A stretch of 64,000 nt of DNA from Podospora pseudoanserina (Eukaryota > Ascomycota > Sordariomycetes > Sordariales > Podosporaceae). Under the pieces are notes generated by a model. It searched no databases. It was not told where the DNA came from and worked only from the letters and a program-made list of their open reading frames with translations. This document shows positions 57,047-64,000 of the stretch, piece by piece (positions within the stretch are counted from its first letter, which is position 1; each line of letters starts with the position of its first letter). The stretch is taken from positions 558,001 to 622,000 of the forward strand of contig NW_026946671.1 in the NCBI RefSeq assembly GCF_035222485.1. The letters run 5' to 3'. The translations under genes and the position numbers were made by a program.

Positions 57047-58918
57047 ATGGCTCCTATAATATATCTGACCGGCCAGGTCCCCAGGTACTCAACCACTCGC
57101 CGAGATGTCGACCCCCACTGCTATGGGTGGGATTGCCTCAGTGAAGGTGGCCAGGTTGGGGTAGTTCTGGTGATCATATTCTCTTTTGGTCTGGGGTGGT
57201 ATATGTGGCGCAAACTTGGCCAGCCTGAGACTGCCTCCTCACGGCGATGGAGTATGACCACCGGCCTGGCGTCTTTGCCTCGCCTCTCCCACCCTGGCAC
57301 CCCATCTGGATGTCCTGAAAGTCGCAGAATGTCTGGGTCTATTTATCGCCAAAGCCACAGATTCTCGGATTCTATTCACCGTCGGTCGCAGTCTCGCCCA
57401 ATTTCTCTGGAAAGCATCAGGGAGGAGAGGGATCGCCAGCCTGGGGAGTCAGAAAGCAGTGCCAGTCCCCATTGCCCATCGTCAGTGCATATTGAGATGG
57501 TGAAGACTGTAGGCGGGAACCACCAGCCTCCGGTCATACCACCTCCTCCAGGCCCTGCGCCTATGCTATGGACCGCCGGTCCAACGCCAGTATTTATTCA
57601 CCCTCCTGCTTACCCGCTCAGCTTTTTGAACAGTGGTCGTGCGAACGAGATTCGTTTCTCGTCTGCTGTAGGACAGCCAGTTCCCTTCCAACCCTACCCC
57701 TTTCCATATCAGTACGGTCCAGGCCCATTACCCCCGTTCCCCAAAGGCATGGGCGTACCTCCGAACAGGCCTGTTCCACCACCAAATCAGGGGAATGGAC
57801 CTCAGGCCACCGATAACAACCCAACCGGTCCATCACAACCAAGTGCACCCAGCCGACCAGCTGAGAACCGCCGCAGATCTTGGTTCCCCTTCTTCCACCA
57901 CAAACGCCCCACCACCGGTCACGCAAGATCAATCTCGGAGTCAGCCATTTCCACCCTCCAACCTGAGCTCTCCTCCTTGCGCCTCCCACCCATGGAAGAA
58001 CCTGATATCAACCGTCTTCGACACCAACCGTCAATCCGACTAATCGATCGCTCTCCCTCTCCACTGCAGCACTCCCCCCGTCCGTATCCCCGGATTGGAT
58101 ACCGCAACCAATCTTCAAGTCACAATCTCGACTCTGACAGCGAGGGGATCCACCCCTCTGAGCTTAGTCCAACCTCTGTCGGGACTAGCATGAGGGTCCA
58201 CGATGGGATACCGCCCTCTGAGGTGTCTGATTTTGGCAGGGATCCTCACTTGGAGGAGTATAGTCCTGAGAGGAGGAGACAGAGGAGCTTGAAGAGATCT
58301 GGGGACCCGAAGAGGGGGGATGAGAGCGATGCTGATGATGAGGAGGATGGGGGTAGGTTTCAGGGGAGGAGGGAGAGAAGGAGGGGGAGGAGGAGGAGGG
58401 GCCCGCCAAGTGAGGATATTCAGTTTCCTAGTCCGGAGGTGCAGAGAGTGACGTTTGCTGAGCCGAGAAGGGAGAGCGGCGGTGGGAGGGAGAGGGGGAG
58501 AAGAAGGCGGGAGATGACACCTGCGCCGAAGGGGAACAGAGAAAGATCTGGGGAGCGGTCTCCTGAACGTCGGTATAGAGATCGCTCTTGTGAACGGACT
58601 CGTGAGGGATCTTTGGAGCGGGCTCGGAGGCGTAGGGAGAGGTCGCCTACTCGTCAGCGCAGGGAGCAGTCTCGCGAAGGCGGCGCATCTTTGCGTCGAT
58701 ACAGAGGCCGATCTCGTGAACATTCCCCTAGGACTCGCCACAGAAACATATCTCCTGACTCGTCTGACGAGAGGACACGCACACCTCCTCCCCGCCGCAG
58801 AACCCAGCCCCGTGAGAGACACGGTGTCCACCATTCGAGGGAGAATCACAGGAGCAGGAACAATCTTTTGGGAAGGTTACGGGCTTTTCGGATGGAGATG
58901 AGGGGGGAGCGGTACTAG
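57047..58918 (+). CDS. Single-pass membrane protein with Pro-rich and Arg/Ser-rich cytosolic tail, unknown function
   Basis: One exon, about 623 residues from the ATG at 57047; an upstream in-frame ATG (56906) would add 47 residues that look like translated leader. Residues 1-38 are short and probably luminal or extracellular, with two Cys. A membrane segment follows at about 39-58 (GVVLVIIFSFGLGWYMW), then a basic R/K flank that suggests the rest is cytosolic. Next come Ser/Arg-rich sequence, a Pro/Tyr-rich part (PVPFQPYPFPYQYGPGPLPP), a polybasic RRRSWFPFFHHKRP patch, and from about residue 390 a dense Arg/Glu/Ser tail with RSPERRYRDRSCER-like repeats resembling splicing-factor RS domains. 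I do not recognise a named family. Similar membrane-anchored disordered proteins occur across Pezizomycotina. The 3' third switches to very G/A-rich codons. Confidence 0.75.
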   Translation: MAPIIYLTGQVPRYSTTRRDVDPHCYGWDCLSEGGQVGVVLVIIFSFGLGWYMWRKLGQPETASSRRWSMTTGLASLPRLSHPGTPSGCPESRRMSGSIYRQSHRFSDSIHRRSQSRPISLESIREERDRQPGESESSASPHCPSSVHIEMVKTVGGNHQPPVIPPPPGPAPMLWTAGPTPVFIHPPAYPLSFLNSGRANEIRFSSAVGQPVPFQPYPFPYQYGPGPLPPFPKGMGVPPNRPVPPPNQGNGPQATDNNPTGPSQPSAPSRPAENRRRSWFPFFHHKRPTTGHARSISESAISTLQPELSSLRLPPMEEPDINRLRHQPSIRLIDRSPSPLQHSPRPYPRIGYRNQSSSHNLDSDSEGIHPSELSPTSVGTSMRVHDGIPPSEVSDFGRDPHLEEYSPERRRQRSLKRSGDPKRGDESDADDEEDGGRFQGRRERRRGRRRRGPPSEDIQFPSPEVQRVTFAEPRRESGGGRERGRRRREMTPAPKGNRERSGERSPERRYRDRSCERTREGSLERARRRRERSPTRQRREQSREGGASLRRYRGRSREHSPRTRHRNISPDSSDERTRTPPPRRRTQPRERHGVHHSRENHRSRNNLLGRLRAFRMEMRGERY

Positions 58919-59752
58919 CCTCCGTCTCTTCCACCGCCGACACGCATTTTCCTTTCTCGGTGATACCCATTCTTTCTTTTTTTTCATGCCTAGGGAGGCT
59001 CCTGTTACAAATTCAGGAGCTATTTATTTTATCAGGGGTTTCAAATTTGCGGTATAGGTATATATACCTAGCGTTCTGTACAATAAAAACACACCACACA
59101 AACCACCAGCAATCTATCAAGGATGCACAGCGAGGAACAGAAATCAATTTTCAGTGAAGGCATGAGGGGTGATGGCCTCTTTTTCTCGGATTTTTAACCT
59201 CGTTTTATGGACATCTCTGAAAGGTAGACTTGGGTGGAGGACGACAAAATGGCGTTTTTGCGGGCATTGGGCATTAGGCATTGGAGATGGTGATTTGGAC
59301 GATATCATGGGGGCTGGTTGGTCGTTTTTGGGCGTTGATGGTTGGGGCACTTCAGGGCCAGCAATGCAGAAGGCCAAAAGGACAAGAGGGTGTTTCATGT
59401 GAGGATTGCTTTCTTGTTGTTATTACTAAAACAGGTTAACAGTGGTTCTTTGTTTTTTGGGGGTGCGACAAAGTCCTGGGGTCATTGGGGACTGGATGGT
59501 GAGAGTGTTCTCAGGGCAGGTAATTTTTTTAACTTACCAGTACACTATGATTTCTAGCCATTAAAGCCTGAGAGCTGGGTGGAAGGAGAGACACTCCAAT
59601 ACTCCAGAACCAACATTCCTCTAGGTTTAATAGGCTCCTATAAAGGAATCACATCATGAAAATCACATCAGTGTTCGATGCTTGTGATTTCGTCTGTTTC
59701 TAACAATACAGCAAAGAGGTCTGATAACCTCTCGTTCTGACTCTTCATACTC
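58919..59752. other. Convergent intergenic region, no gene seen
   Basis: Lies between the 3' ends of the membrane-protein gene and the secreted cysteine-rich protein gene; an AATAAA-like signal (CAATAAAA) near 59080-59090 may serve the former. Confidence 0.5.
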
Positions 59753-60731
59753 TCACTTACACCCCCCCGGAGTAGCATTACTACACTTCGCCTTCCTCAT
59801 CTCGGCCCTCAACCCAAAGATAATCTCTGGTGCCTGCGGGTTGATACACTTATCCCTCATCTCCTTGACACACTTCCCACCTGTGCAACAGCTTCCAATC
59901 ACACACTTGTGCCCAGAGTCGCACTCACCGTTTTTAGTGCAGTCCTTTTCTGCGCTGCAGTAATCGTTCAGGAAACAAAACGATTTTCCATTGGAGTCGA
60001 TTCCGCAGAGGCAGGAGCCTAGGGGGCTTCCGCCACAGGGGAATGGAGTGTAGGCGCCACATATTTGGCCGGAGCAAGGGGTGGTGGAGTTATCGAAGGG
60101 GATTGTGCTGGTAATAGTGAATGTGGATGTAGAGGTGGTGGTTACGGGAGGGGCAGTGACGATGATTGTTGTCACGGGACAGGTTTTAGAGGTTGATGGA
60201 AGGGTGGTTAGCGTTCGGGAGATGGAGGAGAGGGTCGATAAGGTACTGGTTGTGGTGATGGATGAGGGTGGGCTGGCGGTCTTGGACGACGGTGGGTTGG
60301 TTGTGGCAGAAGTGGTACTGGAGAGTATGGTAGCGGACTTTGTAGATGCGATCGACGTGGTGATGGAGGCGGAGGAGTTGATTAGGACTCGAGGGAGAAG
60401 TGGGGGGTATGGTTGGAACGGGTAGCGGGCTCGGGGTTCAGGAGGCGATGGCTTCTCGGGCGTTGGGATCGAACTGATAATTGTCGCGGTGGCAGTCACC
60501 GTGACAATCTCACTATGGGCTTGTTAGCTATTGAAGATATGAACCAGGTATTTGGGGAGGTGCTTACGTCTCTGAGGGTGTGACAGTCCTGCTCAAAGTA
60601 TACTGGCATGCTGCTGTCGATGTATTGGTAGCAATAACAGCACGGGATTCAAGACGAGGTTGATTTTCACTTTCAATGGCAGCTGTATGGCCAAAGGCAG
60701 CGAAGACAAAAATTAACGGGAGAATTTCCAT
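59753..60731 (-). CDS. Secreted Ser/Thr-rich, cysteine-rich protein, two exons
   Basis: Exon 1 is 60731-60568 and exon 2 is 60512-59753, with a 55-nt intron (GTAAGC donor, GCTAAC branch point, TAG acceptor), giving about 307 residues. The N-terminus is a signal peptide (MEILPLIFVFAAFGHTAA). Then comes a region dominated by Ser, Thr and Pro (about 60-190), typical of O-glycosylated stalks. The last roughly 105 residues contain 16 Cys in a spaced pattern (CSGQIC, SCLCG, YCSAEKDC, CVIGSCC, GGKC), suggesting a disulphide-bonded head. Proteins of this build are cell-wall or secreted proteins in many Sordariomycetes, some counted as candidate effectors. I cannot assign a named family or target. Confidence 0.82.
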
Positions 60732-63700
60732 GGCTGTGGGTATATAACGAGTGAACCGGTGATATCTCCTATGACGGCCATGTCACGGCATGGGGCTCGA
60801 GGCAGAGTATTTAAACAGTTTGGACGTGTGTGGTTACTTTGTCTTGCTGACGGTATGCTCCATGATGTCTCTGTGTAGCCGCGGTGTATAAGAACTTTAG
60901 AGCCTCGGTCACAGACTATTGTGTCACAACAAATAGGATGTAGGTTGAACATGGAAGTGGTAGTATGCAGGAACATCTTCGAAAAAGAAAAGGTCTCGGC
61001 CGCAATAAGTCTGGGACAAGTTAGCAGACGCGAAGACCTCCAAAGACACAACTTTAAGACAGTTTTGATTGAGCGAACGCCTGGTTCTAGGTCCTGGTAT
61101 CATTTCTACTGGTACCACCACAAGTGAACACAGTTCCTTTCTTGTGTCTTCAGTTGGCCTCTGGAACACAAAACACAAAGCTCTGGTTCCCTCCATGTTT
61201 CGGTCGAGTGACTATGTTCTTTCGGCGATCCCTTGGACACACAAGGCATACGAGATATCAACAAGGTAACGATATTGAAGACATATGCAAGGGAGTATAC
61301 GCGTGGGCAACGTGACGGACACGAAGAACGGATGGTCGGTCATGATCCCCCAAAGGCTTCTCGTTCGAGTGGAACCAGCGGGGTCGATGGGTGGTCGGTT
61401 GTCGGGAATTTGGAATGTCGAGAGCGGCGGTCGGTGTTCGTGAGGGAGCTATAAACATATCCGGTCGGGGGTAATCGAGATCAGGTCGGTCGTCCTCTGA
61501 AAGGGATATCTGGCGAAAGATGGCCTTCTCGAATCGATTTAGCTGGCACAGGAATGCCTCCATGACAAAAATGTGTTGCTCAAGGCGAAGATGCTTTGGC
61601 TCGGTTCAAGGGTTCAAGGGCTCAGGGGTTGTATCACTCGAACTGTCTGTTCGCCGTCGGCTGAGCCCGCCCGTGATCCGTAGCGCTTCGCCCCTTCCCT
61701 TGACTGGTCTGCTTGCCCCAACCTAGAAGGCTAACTGGCAGGAGGCAGACACGACTGGAGATGGCTGGAAGGAGCTTCACCGTGTCTTTCCTATCTTTGG
61801 CTCAAACGGAGAATCGGAATGTTCTCCTTCTTAGTCAAACAACACATCGAAGATCACGGAATCGTTCGACACCAGCAATCATCTAATTGTCATTCATCAT
61901 CATCTGCCCTTTGGCCGAGGGCTCTAAGCCGCTTCTTTCCATCTTGATGAACTATCGGCTACCTGCTCCGTATTCAGATGTATTTTGTATTTTGTGGCCT
62001 CCAATCCCAGTATGAGCTGGTGGTGACAGCCGAGCCGCCTGGCCGAGGTAGACGTCAGCCAGTCTCCTGACACTCACCCCTTTACCTTTCAGGGGTCCTC
62101 AGTTGACCTCCATCACCGGTTTTTTATTCAATAGTGACAGTATCTATAACATTGAACCCTCTAGACCCTTCTTTTTGATGATTCACCTCACAATTGGGTT
62201 CCCCCATACATTGAGCCTCTATTCGCCAAGTCTTTGATCCGGTTGTGGCAAGGCTGATGCGGTCTATGCAGTTCTGGAATTTCGCTCTTTGGCAATCGGA
62301 ACAGCATGTTCGCAGCTGTCAATCTCATGAATGTCTCAAGTCAATGCACCTGCACCTTATCCTCAATGATGTCGAGATCACAATGGCGTCGATTAGTACC
62401 GCAGCGCAACCCGTGTGCTTGCCCACTCCACAAAGTGAAATCTCCACTCCTGTTTGAAGGATCGGTCTACTGCGTCTTATCCAGAGTGGATTTGTGCAGG
62501 GGTCGTTTCCCGTATTCGCGCACCGGATGTGGGATGTGGGCAGCACTAAGCCGACAGTTGAGAGATGGTGTTCGCAAGATCCCCGAGAGATCCATCCTCG
62601 TTCGAGAATGACGAGCAGGACTTTCCCACTCCCAACCAGCTTCACCGGCCGGGAGATCGCCATAGTCCTACACGATCGGCTCCTCCAAGTTTCCCACCAC
62701 CAAGGAACGAGCATATCAGCGTTGCACAGGACGCTTGGCTATGCTGCGAGTCCACGTTTATCAAGGTCCGGCAGCCATTATGGCCGTCCCGACTGGTTCT
62801 ATGCCATGCAAAAGCAACGAAGATTGCAGCCTTCCCAGGCAGGGAGCTCATAAACTTCCCCAGGAGCGGCTTAGGCCAATGGTGATGTAGGATCCAAGAC
62901 TACATTGCAGTCTGTCATACTCGAACTAAGGCCAGTCTGGCTAGCCATTGTCACCTCCCGTCTGCGGGCTCTGCCGCCGAAACCGCCGCCGAGTAGGGGG
63001 CCACTGCCGTTCCGGCTCGAGGTTGGGGGTTGGGGGACAAAAAGAGAAACACCGCCCCGAGAACATATCGAAAGGCACTAGCGAGCTTGACCGTCATGCA
63101 GCACATGCAAAGATCGACATGTTGAATGGGGCGGCTACTCAGCAGGAGCGGCACAGCAGGTGACAGGTATGCCAGATGTGATTTGCCTCGAGATATGCCA
63201 AGGGCTCAGGGACATCTCTGGGGTTTCGCTACCTCATCTTGCAGATGTCGCCGACCAGTTGCAGCCTTGGATCACAGAGCCAGGGAGGTACGGAATGCCC
63301 TGCAAGTCGACGGCTCTCCTCACAACCTATTCCAGCTGTGCTCGCCTACGGGTGTGGCCCCCTCAAGCGGAATCTAAGCATCTTGGTGCAGTAGCTCATG
63401 CCGACACCCCCTGTCAAGGACGAGGAGGCAATGTCCATGTACCAGGAACACAATAGGAAAGAGGCGCTGTGCCTGGGGCTGGCTGTGCGGAACCATCTCG
63501 GTCGCTGGACTGCGCGGTATATAATACTACCGCTGGACCCAACAGCATCAAAAGGAGACACCCGATCAGCCCTCCCATGCATCGGCTTTCCGTTGGTGAG
63601 CACCACCTCTCGACCAAGCACCCCGGCCATTTCACACGGGCAGGCAGCACACTCTCTGTGCCATCCAAACACCTAGCGGCTTGGTGCGGGATTCATCGAA

Positions 63701-64000
63701 GCCTCCCTTGTCCTGAACTTTGGGCGACAGCGCGGGACACCCACAGCGCCTGGTCAGCCGCTGATTTCCTCCATACGCCAGCGGGATCCAATACTCGGTC
63801 CCTCGGCCGCTTCCCGCATGATACCACCCGGAGTGGCGGAAGCTGTTCACCGGTTGGCTCTTGGGAGACCTTGTTTCCCAAGCTACTGGTCTCAGTAGCA
63901 TCAGAGCCTGCAGCATTCATGCCACAAGTCTGAAAGCAGTTGACACTCTCGCCTACTAGGGCAGGAATAGGAGAATTGCCCGGCACACGGGCCAAAGCCT
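60732..64000. other. Right-end region without a clear gene
   Basis: No gene I can support. The first few hundred bases are the promoter of the secreted protein. A few short frames around 62380-62860 look weakly protein-like (see findings). Near 61605-61630 there is a small GTTCAAGGG duplication. A gene beyond the right edge could own part of this sequence. Confidence 0.4.

Overview
The window looks like nuclear DNA of a filamentous ascomycete, most likely a Sordariomycete close to the Sordariales. The genes carry short introns (about 46-102 nt) with GT...AG ends and CTAAC-like branch points, and the recognisable proteins are of fungal type: a Pds5/Spo76-type cohesin factor, mitoribosomal mL67/Mhr1, a TALE homeodomain regulator, Iwr1 and Ctr9. 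An AT-rich island and a diverged, partly C-to-T/G-to-A mutated repeat family fit a genome with repeat-induced point mutation. The species call is inference.

Layout. 1-2500: 3' part of a PDS5 homologue (+), entering from the left edge. 3135-4317: a PrpF-type isomerase gene (+) whose frame is broken several times in G-rich sequence. 6076-8165: a three-exon protein of fungal transcription-factor-domain type (+). 8.2-16.8 kb: accessory stretch with an AT-rich island, a 21-bp minisatellite, a decayed gene of unknown family with a Gln/His tract, a 15-bp minisatellite and the larger copy of a dispersed repeat. 16.8-25.8 kb: compact housekeeping block with a P-loop sulfotransferase-like protein (+), mL67/MHR1 (-), a glycogen-binding-domain protein with a hydrophobic C-terminus (-), and IWR1 (+). 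26.0 kb: an intron-containing tRNA-Ala(CGC). 27.1-29.7 kb: a seven-exon secreted 5'-nucleotidase-like phosphoesterase (+). 30-31.1 kb: second, shorter copy of the dispersed repeat. 35.9-37.3 kb: TALE homeobox gene (-), flanked by 6.2 kb downstream and 14.3 kb upstream without a convincing gene. 51.6-55.5 kb: CTR9 (-). 57.0-58.9 kb: single-pass membrane protein with a long Arg/Ser-rich tail (+). 59.8-60.7 kb: secreted cysteine-rich protein (-). 60.7-64 kb: no clear gene.

The genes do not form one pathway. Two act in RNA polymerase II biology (IWR1 for nuclear import of the enzyme, CTR9 in the Paf1 complex), one in chromosome cohesion, one in mitochondrial translation and one in developmental regulation. 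I found no CRISPR array, rRNA, secondary-metabolite cluster or recognisable intact transposon. The points most worth a second look are the dispersed repeat pair, the very long non-coding flank of the homeobox gene, the glycogen-binding protein with its hydrophobic tail, the RS-rich membrane protein, and apparent frame breaks in two genes, which cluster in G/C runs and may be sequence errors.
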